A DNA stretch of 64,000 nucleotides from G963662675 sp963662675 (GTDB lineage: Bacteria > Bacteroidota > Bacteroidia > Bacteroidales > Prolixibacteraceae): positions 62,001 to 126,000 of the forward strand of contig CAXXHP010000006.1 in NCBI GenBank assembly GCA_963662675.2. Reading direction: 5' to 3'. A program made the translations under genes and the position numbers. Position 1 is the stretch's first letter, and each line of letters opens with the position of its first letter. This document shows positions 8,900-16,555 of the stretch, one piece after another. The notes below the pieces were generated by a model. It saw only the letters and a list, made by a program, of their open reading frames with translations, did no database searches and was not told the DNA's origin.

Positions 8900-10651
8900 A
8901 TGAAAAAAGGGATCATTATTTGCGTGGATGATGAGAAGATTATTCTTGATAGTTTAAAAACCGAATTGAAGAATTCATTTGGCGATGAATTCATCATTGA
9001 AACAGCAGAAAATGCAATGGAGGCCATCGAAACTTTTGAATTACTTCGTTCTAAGAAATTCGAAATTCCTTTAATCATTTCAGACTACATTATGCCCACA
9101 ATGAAAGGGGATGAATTTCTAGAAAAGATACATCAACTATCACCTAACACACTCAAGATATTGTTGACAGGGCAAGCAACAGTTGAGGGGGTTACAAACG
9201 TCATAAATAAAGCAAACTTGTACCGTCTCATCTCGAAACCGTGGGATTCGAGCGATTTAATACTTACTGTAGAACAAGCTATTAAGAGCTATTCTCAACA
9301 AAATCAACTTGAGCTGCAAAACAAACAGCTTCGAGAATTGAGCATCTCCCTTGAAGAAAAAGTTGAAAAAAGGACCAAAGAACTTCGTAAAACCAATGAA
9401 TTGCTTGTAGAAAAACAAGATGAGATCACCTCCCAAAACAATGAATTAGAGGAATATAGAAACCACTTGGAAGAACTTGTAAAAACAAGAACAAAGGAAC
9501 TAAATACAGCAAAGGAAAAAGCAGAAGAAAATGACCGGCTAAAATCAGCCTTCATGGCAAACATTTCTCATGAAATAAGAACGCCAATGAATGGTATTAT
9601 TGGCTTTATTGACATGCTAAGATCGCAGGAATTTGAAAAAGATGAGCAGCTAAATTTTTTAAATTTAATTGAAAACTGCACGAAACAATTAATGGCAATC
9701 ATTATTGATATTGTTGAGATCTCAAAATTGGAAACCAATCAGGTAAAAGCAAGAATATCACCTTTTAATACTAACTCAATACCTGAAAATCTTTCATCAT
9801 TATTTCATTACAACCTAGAGCGAAATTCGGATCTCGAGCTGAATATCAAATTTCCCGAGGAAGAAATTGAATGCCTCACCGATGGAGTTAAATTACAGCA
9901 AATACTTTCCAATCTGGTAACAAATGCCATCCGATACACGCCATCTGGGTCCATTGATGTTGGATTATCAATCACCAATGACTCTAACATAGTATTCTAC
10001 GTAAAAGATACCGGGATAGGCATTCCTAAAGAATTCCATAAAATAATCTTTGAAAGGTTCAGGCAAGTTGATATCAGGTTATCGAGGAGATATGGAGGGA
10101 CGGGTCTCGGTCTTGCCATATCAAAAGCTTATGCTGAACTTCTGGGCGGGAAAATTTGGATTGAATCTGAACCAGAAAAAGGATCAACCTTCTACTTATC
10201 CATTCCTTACGTACCACTTAACAAAGACAAAGCACAAAAAAATGGAAAAAATCAGCTGAATGGCTTTCACCGAAAGACAGTTTTAGTTGCTGAAGACGAC
10301 GACACAAATTTCCTATTTCTAAATACCGCATTAAACCGCATTAACTTTAATTCCATCCGTGCAAAAAATGGGGAAGAAGCTGTTACGATTTGCAAAAACA
10401 ATGAAAATATCGACCTCATTCTAATGGATATTAAAATGCCTATAATGGATGGGTTTGAGGCTGCAGAAGAAATTCTGAAATTTCGAGCAAACATTCCAAT
10501 TATAGCGCAAAGTGCATACGCATTTCCAACAGATAAATCAAAAGCGCTCAAGATCGGTTTTGCTGAGTATATCACTAAACCAACCAGATTAAATGTATTA
10601 ATAGAGGTATTGAAAAAACACATGGAAAAAATACCAGTAACTCCGGCATAG
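8900..10651 (+). CDS. Hybrid REC-histidine kinase-REC protein
   Basis: A 583-residue soluble phosphorelay protein. The N-terminal REC domain has acceptor Asp62 (IISDYIMP). A coiled coil of two related ~40-residue stretches (LEEKVEKRTKELRKTNELL; LEELVKTRTKELNTAKE) spans ~135-212. HisKA has His224 in ANISHEIRTPMNGIIGF. The HATPase domain contains NLVTNAIRYTPSG, DTGIGIP and YGGTGLGLAISK. The C-terminal REC has acceptor Asp510 (LILMDIKMP). With no sensor or DNA-binding domain it is probably an internal relay fed by the CHASE8 kinase through its first REC. It is the last gene of the operon, so the final output protein is probably encoded elsewhere. Confidence 0.9.
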   Translation: MKKGIIICVDDEKIILDSLKTELKNSFGDEFIIETAENAMEAIETFELLRSKKFEIPLIISDYIMPTMKGDEFLEKIHQLSPNTLKILLTGQATVEGVTNVINKANLYRLISKPWDSSDLILTVEQAIKSYSQQNQLELQNKQLRELSISLEEKVEKRTKELRKTNELLVEKQDEITSQNNELEEYRNHLEELVKTRTKELNTAKEKAEENDRLKSAFMANISHEIRTPMNGIIGFIDMLRSQEFEKDEQLNFLNLIENCTKQLMAIIIDIVEISKLETNQVKARISPFNTNSIPENLSSLFHYNLERNSDLELNIKFPEEEIECLTDGVKLQQILSNLVTNAIRYTPSGSIDVGLSITNDSNIVFYVKDTGIGIPKEFHKIIFERFRQVDIRLSRRYGGTGLGLAISKAYAELLGGKIWIESEPEKGSTFYLSIPYVPLNKDKAQKNGKNQLNGFHRKTVLVAEDDDTNFLFLNTALNRINFNSIRAKNGEEAVTICKNNENIDLILMDIKMPIMDGFEAAEEILKFRANIPIIAQSAYAFPTDKSKALKIGFAEYITKPTRLNVLIEVLKKHMEKIPVTPA

Positions 10652-10953
10652 TTTAGTCTACAAATGAACCCGACCATATTTCTAATTTTTAATGCTGAAT
10701 AAAGTGGATATTCAATCACCGTCTCTATTAGAGACTATGAATAGGACATACTTCAATTCTTTGCCGATCTTTAATTTTTGATTATTTAATCAGACAAACA
10801 AAACTGATTACACTTAATTTTCATTTTTTCTTATACTTTTAAGAATCATAATCCATTGAAAAAGGGATCATAACACTTATGCCTTTTTTGCTGAACAACG
10901 AAACTTGACAAAGTCAATAAAAGCAACATAAATAATTTTAAATCATTTATTTT
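10652..10953 (+). other. Intergenic region upstream of rubrerythrin
   Basis: About 300 bp with no ORF. A short perfect inverted repeat (GTCTCT/AGAGAC, 10721-10735) lies 70 bp after the hybrid kinase stop but lacks a T-run, so it is at best a weak terminator. A promoter for rubrerythrin is expected here, but no clear TAnnTTTG element was found. Confidence 0.4.
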
Positions 10954-11529
10954 ATGAGTTCAATCGTTGGAACGAAAACAGAACAAAACTTACTAAAAGC
11001 ATTCGCCGGAGAATCACAGGCCAAAAACCGCTACGAATTTTTTGCCAAGCAAGCTCGTAAAGAAGGACTGCAACAAATTGCTGCCATTTTTGAGGAAACT
11101 GCAATTAATGAGCAAGCCCATGCCAAGCGTTTTTTCCGCTTTTTAGAAGGCGGAATGGTTGAGATTACTGCCAGCTATCCGGCAGGAGTTATTGGAACCA
11201 CGCTCGACAATCTGAAAGCCGCTGCCGATGGTGAAAATGAAGAATGGACAGACCTCTATCCAGAATTTGCACGCATTGCAGAAGAAGAAGGATTTAAGCA
11301 AATTGCCGTGGTTTTCAAAACCATTGCAAAAATTGAGAAACACCACGAAGAACGCTATCGTACACTTTATCAAAACATTGAAGAAGGGAAAGTGTTTGAA
11401 CGAGAAGGAAAAGTAATCTGGAAATGTCGCGTTTGCGGATTCTTGCACGAATCAGCCAAACCACCAAAGAAATGTCCGGCTTGCGAGCACGAACAAGCCT
11501 ATTTTGAGTTGGAAGCAACAAACTATTAA
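10954..11529 (+). CDS. rbr: Rubrerythrin
   Basis: Rubrerythrin reduces hydrogen peroxide in the cytosol of anaerobes and microaerophiles, using a diiron site fed by a rubredoxin-type iron. The 191-residue protein has the erythrin four-helix domain with ligands Glu20, Glu53/His56 (ETAINEQAH), Glu94/Glu97, Glu128 and His131 (IEKHHEERY). The C-terminal rubredoxin domain has Cys158-x2-Cys161 and Cys174-x2-Cys177. It is monocistronic, with its own terminator at 11538. Its presence suggests an anaerobic or facultative lifestyle. Confidence 0.95.
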   Translation: MSSIVGTKTEQNLLKAFAGESQAKNRYEFFAKQARKEGLQQIAAIFEETAINEQAHAKRFFRFLEGGMVEITASYPAGVIGTTLDNLKAAADGENEEWTDLYPEFARIAEEEGFKQIAVVFKTIAKIEKHHEERYRTLYQNIEEGKVFEREGKVIWKCRVCGFLHESAKPPKKCPACEHEQAYFELEATNY

Positions 11530-11537
11530 TTATACAG

Positions 11538-11564
11538 AACCGGGACTCCGTTCCCGGTTTTTTT
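11538..11564 (+). terminator. Rho-independent terminator of rubrerythrin
   Basis: An 8-bp stem (AACCGGGA with TCCCGGTT) and a 6-nt loop are followed by seven T. It starts 8 nt after the rubrerythrin stop, and the next gene converges from the minus strand. Confidence 0.9.
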
Positions 11565-11605
11565 CTGCTATTTAGAATAGCACTTTTATGGAACCTGAGT
11601 GTAAT

Positions 11606-12943
11606 TTAAAATGTCATAATCATCGATGTCACTTCACCTGGATTTGAGCGTGCTGTTAAGCTACCACCATGCAGTTGCATAATTTGTCTTGATAGGCTTA
11701 ATCCAACACCGGAACCTGATTCTTTGGTTGTAAAAAATGGAATGAAAATTTTATCCATATTTTCTTCAGCAATTCCTGCTCCATTATCTGAGATAATAAG
11801 TTGTGATTTGCCTGAGTCAACTACCATTGCCTGTAGAATTATTTTCCCTTTCTCCGAATTTTTTAGAGCTTCAATTGAATTCTTACATAAATTGATAACT
11901 ACCTGAGATATTTGTTCTTCATCGGCTAATATCTCAAGATCCTGGGGTTGAACAATTGATTTAATTTCTATTTCAACATCCGAGTTATTCGTCATTAATG
12001 GAATAATCTTCCCAAAAAGATCTGATACGCGAATTGTTTTCTTATTCGGGTTGGGAAGACGTGTCAGCTTTCGATATGAGTCAACAAAACGCATCAATCC
12101 TTTTCCTCTATCATTAATAATTTCAAGTCCTTTTATCGTACCCGTTATCGTTTTCTCCGAACATTGATCTACTTCTTCATTCTTGTAATATCCAAGGATA
12201 GTTTCAGAAAGAGATGTTATTGGAGCAATTGTATTCATGATCTCATGAGTAAGAACTCTTATTAATTTAATCCATGACTCAAGTTCCGTTTGCTCAATTT
12301 CTGTCTTTATGTCCTGTATGGTTAATAGCTGAAATAGTTCATCCGTGGTTTTAAATTGGGTTGATTTCAGTGAAAGTTGGATATCCTTATTCCCAACTCG
12401 TACTTTCACAAGCCGCTGATCTCCAGATTGGATTTCCTTTAAAATTGAATAAAGTCGACGATCAATTCGGTCAAGCTGACGGATGTGTGAAAGATGTTCG
12501 TAATTAAGAAGTTTTTTGGCCGATGCATTTGCGATAAAGATAGTCCCATTTTTATTGAAGGATATCACCCCAATAGGGACATACTCCAAAATTGCCTGAT
12601 AATATTGTTCCTGTTGTTTCTGTTCAATCTTTACCTTTTTGATGTAACTGTTTAATTGATTGAGATTTTGATTGAGTTCATTTAAGATTTTATTCCCGGT
12701 ATCTTCTGGAAAGCTCAAACTCAAATCATCATTACGAACAGCTTCAAAGAAAAACGCGATCTGTTTATTTGTTCTGTTTAAATATTGAATAAGCTTAATT
12801 GTACTGATAACGATCAAGGAGAAAGGAACAATACTCCACAAATAGAATTGTTCATGAAAAACAAGCCAGCCTGCAAGTACTGCCCAAATAGTAATTAAGC
12901 ATGAACGAAAAATAATATTTAAGTACAGATTTTTACTTGCCAT
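11606..12943 (-). CDS. NtrB-like sensor histidine kinase
   Basis: A 445-residue kinase. Two N-terminal membrane segments (~10-29 and ~34-52) with a minimal periplasmic loop are followed by a helical linker and a PAS domain (~112-215; YVPIGVISFNKNGTIFIANASAKKLL). HisKA has His233 in VLTHEIMNTIAPITSLSETI. The HATPase carries NLCKNSIEAL, DNGAGI and GSGVGLSLSRQIMQLHGG. It is encoded 6 nt after the sigma-54 activator at 12950-14314, so the two form one two-component system. The absence of a large extracellular domain suggests it senses the membrane or a cytosolic signal, plausibly damage or substrates relevant to the divergent ABC transporter (inference). Confidence 0.9.
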   Translation of the reverse strand: MASKNLYLNIIFRSCLITIWAVLAGWLVFHEQFYLWSIVPFSLIVISTIKLIQYLNRTNKQIAFFFEAVRNDDLSLSFPEDTGNKILNELNQNLNQLNSYIKKVKIEQKQQEQYYQAILEYVPIGVISFNKNGTIFIANASAKKLLNYEHLSHIRQLDRIDRRLYSILKEIQSGDQRLVKVRVGNKDIQLSLKSTQFKTTDELFQLLTIQDIKTEIEQTELESWIKLIRVLTHEIMNTIAPITSLSETILGYYKNEEVDQCSEKTITGTIKGLEIINDRGKGLMRFVDSYRKLTRLPNPNKKTIRVSDLFGKIIPLMTNNSDVEIEIKSIVQPQDLEILADEEQISQVVINLCKNSIEALKNSEKGKIILQAMVVDSGKSQLIISDNGAGIAEENMDKIFIPFFTTKESGSGVGLSLSRQIMQLHGGSLTARSNPGEVTSMIMTF

Positions 12944-12949
12944 GATGAA

Positions 12950-14314
12950 TTAAAGATTATAGCGCTTCATTTTATTGTATAGCGTTTGTCTGGTAACCCC
13001 TAATTTAGTTGCAATAGCAGTAATATTATCAGGATTATTTTTCAGTGCATTTAAAATCATCTTTTTCTCCATTTCTTCTAGCGTTCCATTAAGCATATCT
13101 GAAGATGAGCCAGAGATATTATTGAAGAAAAAGTCATCAGCCTTTAAAATATTCTTTTCGGAAAGAATAACTGCTTTTTCTATTGTGTGCTGTAATTCAC
13201 GAACATTTCCGGGCCATTTATAGTGAATCAATTTTGAAAGAGCATGCTCACTTATTTTCATATCTGCTTTTCTGTATCTGTTACAGTAAACTTTCAGAAA
13301 ATATTCAGACAATGCAATTATATCTTCTTCCCTTTCATGGAGAGGTGGAATTTCAATATGAATCGTATTCATCCGGTAAAGAAGGTCTTCCCGAAATGTA
13401 CCTTCCTCAACCATTCGCGGCAGACTGCTATTTGTTGAGCTTATCAATCGAACATCAATGGGGACAGGTTTGTTGCTGCCAATTCGGGTAACTGTCCTGT
13501 TTTGCAGAACACTCAAAAGCTTGGGCTGCATTTGTAGGGGCAGGTTACCAATCTCATCAAGGAAAAGTGTGCCTTTGTTAGCATTCTCAATTTTGCCAAC
13601 CCGGTCTTCCCGTGCATCGGTGAAAGCCCCCTTTACATGACCAAATAACTCACTCTCAAAAAGGGTCTCACTAATTGCTCCCATGTCAACGCTCACCATG
13701 ATTTCGTCTGATCGCTTTGAAAGCCGGTGTAATTCCAAAGCAATTAGCTCTTTCCCTGTTCCATTATCACCTGTAATTAATACATTGGCATCGGTTTGAG
13801 CAACTTTGCGCACTAGCCCCATTACCTTTAACATTTGAGGTGATTGAGCAATAATGATGTGCTTCTTTCTATTAATCTCTTGTTTCAGTGCCGACTGTTT
13901 CTTCTTTAATTCCTTGATTTCACTTCTTGACTGTTGTAATTTATAAACATTTCGAAGAGTCGTTTTTAATTTTTCATTATCCCAGGGTTTTAAAATGAAA
14001 TCTGCAGCTCCTTGTTTAAGTGCTTTCACTGCTAGTTCAATATCACCATAAGCAGTAATTAGAACAACTTCAACATTCGGTTTTTCTTCTTTAATACGCT
14101 TGAGCCAATAAATCCCTTCATTGCCACTATTTATTCCGGCAGTAAAGTTCATGTCTAGCAATACCACATCAAAATCTTTTTCACGAAGTAGGGTCGGTAT
14201 TTGATTAGGGCTTGAGATTGTTTTAACAACGCTAAATTCATCTAGCAACAGAAATTCCAAAGCACTCAAAATGCTTTTGTTATCATCTACGATAAGAATA
14301 TTTCCATTTAACAT
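12950..14314 (-). CDS. NtrC-family sigma-54-dependent response regulator
   Basis: A 454-residue transcriptional activator. REC domain ~5-120 has acceptor Asp54 (VVLLDMNF). The AAA+ domain has Walker A GDNGTGKE (182-189) and the sigma-54 contact loop GAFTDA (229-234). A C-terminal Fis-type helix-turn-helix ends with ITAIATKLGVTRQTLYNKMKRYNL. When phosphorylated by the adjacent kinase it should open sigma-54 promoters. A divergent sigma-54 promoter with two matching upstream dyads lies 160-60 bp from its start, in front of the ABC transporter operon, so that operon is its probable target. Confidence 0.93.
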   Translation of the reverse strand: MLNGNILIVDDNKSILSALEFLLLDEFSVVKTISSPNQIPTLLREKDFDVVLLDMNFTAGINSGNEGIYWLKRIKEEKPNVEVVLITAYGDIELAVKALKQGAADFILKPWDNEKLKTTLRNVYKLQQSRSEIKELKKKQSALKQEINRKKHIIIAQSPQMLKVMGLVRKVAQTDANVLITGDNGTGKELIALELHRLSKRSDEIMVSVDMGAISETLFESELFGHVKGAFTDAREDRVGKIENANKGTLFLDEIGNLPLQMQPKLLSVLQNRTVTRIGSNKPVPIDVRLISSTNSSLPRMVEEGTFREDLLYRMNTIHIEIPPLHEREEDIIALSEYFLKVYCNRYRKADMKISEHALSKLIHYKWPGNVRELQHTIEKAVILSEKNILKADDFFFNNISGSSSDMLNGTLEEMEKKMILNALKNNPDNITAIATKLGVTRQTLYNKMKRYNL

Positions 14315-14378
14315 GCCTGTTATTCTAATTTCTGGATGAATATCAAATTTACATGTTCAGTATTTGGGATCAAAAAGT

Positions 14379-14419
14379 GTGTCAAATATTTTTACACATT
14401 CTGTCAAAGTTTTTTACAC
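14379..14419 (+). promoter_or_regulatory. Paired dyad operators, probable NtrC-type activator sites
   Basis: Two 19-bp imperfect palindromes, GTGTCAAATATTTTTACAC (14379-14397) and CTGTCAAAGTTTTTTACAC (14401-14419), agree at 16 of 19 positions. Their centres are 22 bp apart, about two helical turns. They lie ~75 bp upstream of the sigma-54 promoter at 14473, where enhancer sites for NtrC-type activators are expected, and beside the activator gene itself. Binding by that regulator is inferred. Confidence 0.75.
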
Positions 14420-14472
14420 CCTACATAACACTCAACCACACAACTAACATCACACCAGCCACTTAAAGCCAA

Positions 14473-14488
14473 TGGCATGTTTTTGGCA
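14473..14488 (+). promoter_or_regulatory. Sigma-54 (-24/-12) promoter of the ABC transporter operon
   Basis: TGGCATGTTTTTGGCA has the -24 GG (14474-14475) and -12 GC (14486-14487) at the required 12-bp offset. It differs from TGGCACG-N4-TTGCA at only two positions. Expected transcription start is about 14499, roughly 25 nt before the adaptor gene ATG. Confidence 0.75.
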
Positions 14489-14523
14489 CAAATGAGTATA
14501 ACCAAAAGTAAAAAGTTATTAGC

Positions 14524-15759
14524 ATGAGTATGGATCGAAAGATAGAAGATAAAAGATGGATTATAATAAAATACTGGAGATACATTGTTGGGACAATTTT
14601 GCTGCTTTCGGTATTTGCATTTGTCATCCTACAGGATCATGAAAGTACATTTCGTATCGAAAAAGAAAAGGTTTCAATATCAACAGTAACCGAAGGATCT
14701 TTTCAGGATTATATAAATGTAATTGGAGAGGTTGAACCTATATCAAATGTCTATCTCGAAGTTCTGGAAAATGGAAGGGTACAACAACGTTTCTTTGAAC
14801 AGGGAGATATGGTTAAAAAAGGGGATGTCATTTTTACGCTAACAAATGATGAGTTGAATATGGACTTCCTGAATGAAGACAATAGCTTTAGATATCTGAC
14901 CAATGAACTAAAAAATAAGCTTTTACAAATTGAGGGAAATGTAATTAACAGCAAACGTGATTTGTTGATTCTTCGCAATGAAGTTTTTGAAACAAAACGG
15001 TTGTATGAAAAGAATGCAGATATTCATAAAAAAGGAGGTGTTTCTGATGAGAACCTTCTTTCGTCAAAAAATAACTACGAAGTGGCAGTGGCCAAGCAAG
15101 AGCTAATGATTGCACAATTAAGAATTGACTCTTTAATGCATGAAAATGAAAAGAGCCAGATTACCATTGAAATTGAAAGAATACGACAACGACTAAATAA
15201 TCTGAAAGTTAAAGCGACTACCGATGGACAGCTTAGTATGGATGATATTGAATTGGGACAATCTATTTTAAAAGGAACTAAAATAGGGCAAATTAGTGTG
15301 TTAAGCTCATATAAAATCGAAGCCAAAATCGATGAGCATTATATTGACCGGATAATAAAAGGACTACAGGCCACTCTTGTTCGCCAAACAGATACTTTTT
15401 ACCTTGAGATAATAAAAGTAAATCCTGAAGTGATAGATGGCACTTTCGATGTCGATCTCCGTTTTGTGGGAGAAATGCCTCAAAATATTCGATTAGGGCA
15501 AACCTATAATATTGCCCTTCAGCTCGGGGAAACCCAGAGTGCTTTACTGCTGGCTCGTGGGGGTTTCTTCCAAAGCACAGGCGGGCAATGGGTTTATGTG
15601 CTGGATGAAGGAGGTCAGTCTGCTTCAAAAAGGGAAATAAGAATTGGCAAACAAAATCCTCAATATTATGAAGTTATGGATGGCTTATATGAGTCGGAAA
15701 GTGTGATTACCTCATCGTATGAACTTTTTGGCGATAATGATAAATTGATTTTCAAATGA
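14524..15759 (+). CDS. HlyD/MacA-like periplasmic adaptor protein
   Basis: A 411-residue membrane fusion protein. One N-terminal membrane anchor (~18-37) is followed by a biotinyl-lipoyl-like half (VIGEVEPISNVYLEVLENGRVQQRFFEQGDMVKKGDVIFTL), a long coiled-coil hairpin (~105-230), the second lipoyl half (LKVKATTDGQLSMDDIELGQSILKGTKIGQI) and beta-barrel domains. In MacAB-type systems it links the inner-membrane ABC transporter to an outer-membrane channel. No TolC-like gene lies in this cluster, so the channel must come from elsewhere. It is the first gene of the sigma-54-controlled operon. ATG 14530 is an alternative start. Confidence 0.88.
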   Translation: MSMDRKIEDKRWIIIKYWRYIVGTILLLSVFAFVILQDHESTFRIEKEKVSISTVTEGSFQDYINVIGEVEPISNVYLEVLENGRVQQRFFEQGDMVKKGDVIFTLTNDELNMDFLNEDNSFRYLTNELKNKLLQIEGNVINSKRDLLILRNEVFETKRLYEKNADIHKKGGVSDENLLSSKNNYEVAVAKQELMIAQLRIDSLMHENEKSQITIEIERIRQRLNNLKVKATTDGQLSMDDIELGQSILKGTKIGQISVLSSYKIEAKIDEHYIDRIIKGLQATLVRQTDTFYLEIIKVNPEVIDGTFDVDLRFVGEMPQNIRLGQTYNIALQLGETQSALLLARGGFFQSTGGQWVYVLDEGGQSASKREIRIGKQNPQYYEVMDGLYESESVITSSYELFGDNDKLIFK

Positions 15760-15783
15760 AAACCCTGAATTAATATTAGCACT

Positions 15784-16491
15784 ATGATAAAAACAGAAAG
15801 CCTAACAAAAATCTTCAGAACCGAAGAAGTCGAAACAACAGCTCTAAACAGCGTAAATCTTCACATTCAAAAAGGTGAATTTGTTGCAATAATGGGACCA
15901 TCAGGCTGTGGAAAGTCCACCCTCCTTAATATTATTGGATTGCTCGATAACCTGAGTGATGGTACTTACTCTTTTGATGACACTAATGTTTCATTTTTAA
16001 AGGAAAGGCAACGAACTCATTTACGAAAAGGAAACATAGGCTTTGTATTTCAGAGCTTTAACCTGATTGATGAACTGAATGTGTATGAAAATGTGGAACT
16101 TCCTCTTATTTATCTAAAACTGAAAGCATCAGAACGAAAACAGATGGTTGAAGCTGTTCTGGAACGAATGAAAATTAGCCATCGCCGGAAGCATTTCCCG
16201 CAGCAACTTTCCGGTGGTCAACAACAGCGTGTTGCCATATGTCGGGCACTGGTTGCAAATCCTAAACTTATTCTTGCAGATGAACCTACTGGTAATCTGG
16301 ATTCGAAAAACGGCCTTGAAGTCATGAATCTTCTAACCGAACTCAATCGCGAGGGAACAACCATTGTAATGGTGACCCACTCAGATCGAGATGCTTCATT
16401 TGCCCATCGGATTATTAACCTGTTTGACGGAGAAATTATTACTGAAAAACAGAAACAATCCATTGAACGGGAACTAATCCCTGAACTTTAG
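15784..16491 (+). CDS. MacB/LolD-type ABC transporter ATPase
   Basis: A 235-residue nucleotide-binding subunit: Walker A GPSGCGKST (38-46), Q-loop FVFQSFNLI, signature LSGGQQQR (142-149), Walker B LILADEPTG (162-170) and H-loop VTHSDRD. It belongs to the MacB/LolD group that drives mechanotransmission rather than classical transport. It is the only ATPase in the cluster and starts 24 nt after the adaptor, so it probably serves all five downstream permeases (inference). Confidence 0.93.
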   Translation: MIKTESLTKIFRTEEVETTALNSVNLHIQKGEFVAIMGPSGCGKSTLLNIIGLLDNLSDGTYSFDDTNVSFLKERQRTHLRKGNIGFVFQSFNLIDELNVYENVELPLIYLKLKASERKQMVEAVLERMKISHRRKHFPQQLSGGQQQRVAICRALVANPKLILADEPTGNLDSKNGLEVMNLLTELNREGTTIVMVTHSDRDASFAHRIINLFDGEIITEKQKQSIERELIPEL

Positions 16492-16555
16492 GAGATAAAA
16501 GGAAAAGACAAATATTCCGACTCTATAGTCTTTGCGCAAAGCAAAATAAAAAACA

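Noticed and set aside
9304..9564. Serine-rich antisense ORF opposite the coiled coil of the hybrid kinase
   Set aside because: It is a mirror of Glu/Lys-rich coding sequence, without its own start signals.
10721..10735. GTCTCT/AGAGAC as terminator of the hybrid kinase operon
   Set aside because: The stem is only 6 bp and no T-run follows on either strand.
16530..16541. CTTTGCGCAAAG palindrome before permease 1 as an operator
   Set aside because: A single 12-bp palindrome inside an operon, with no second copy or promoter found; too weak to call.
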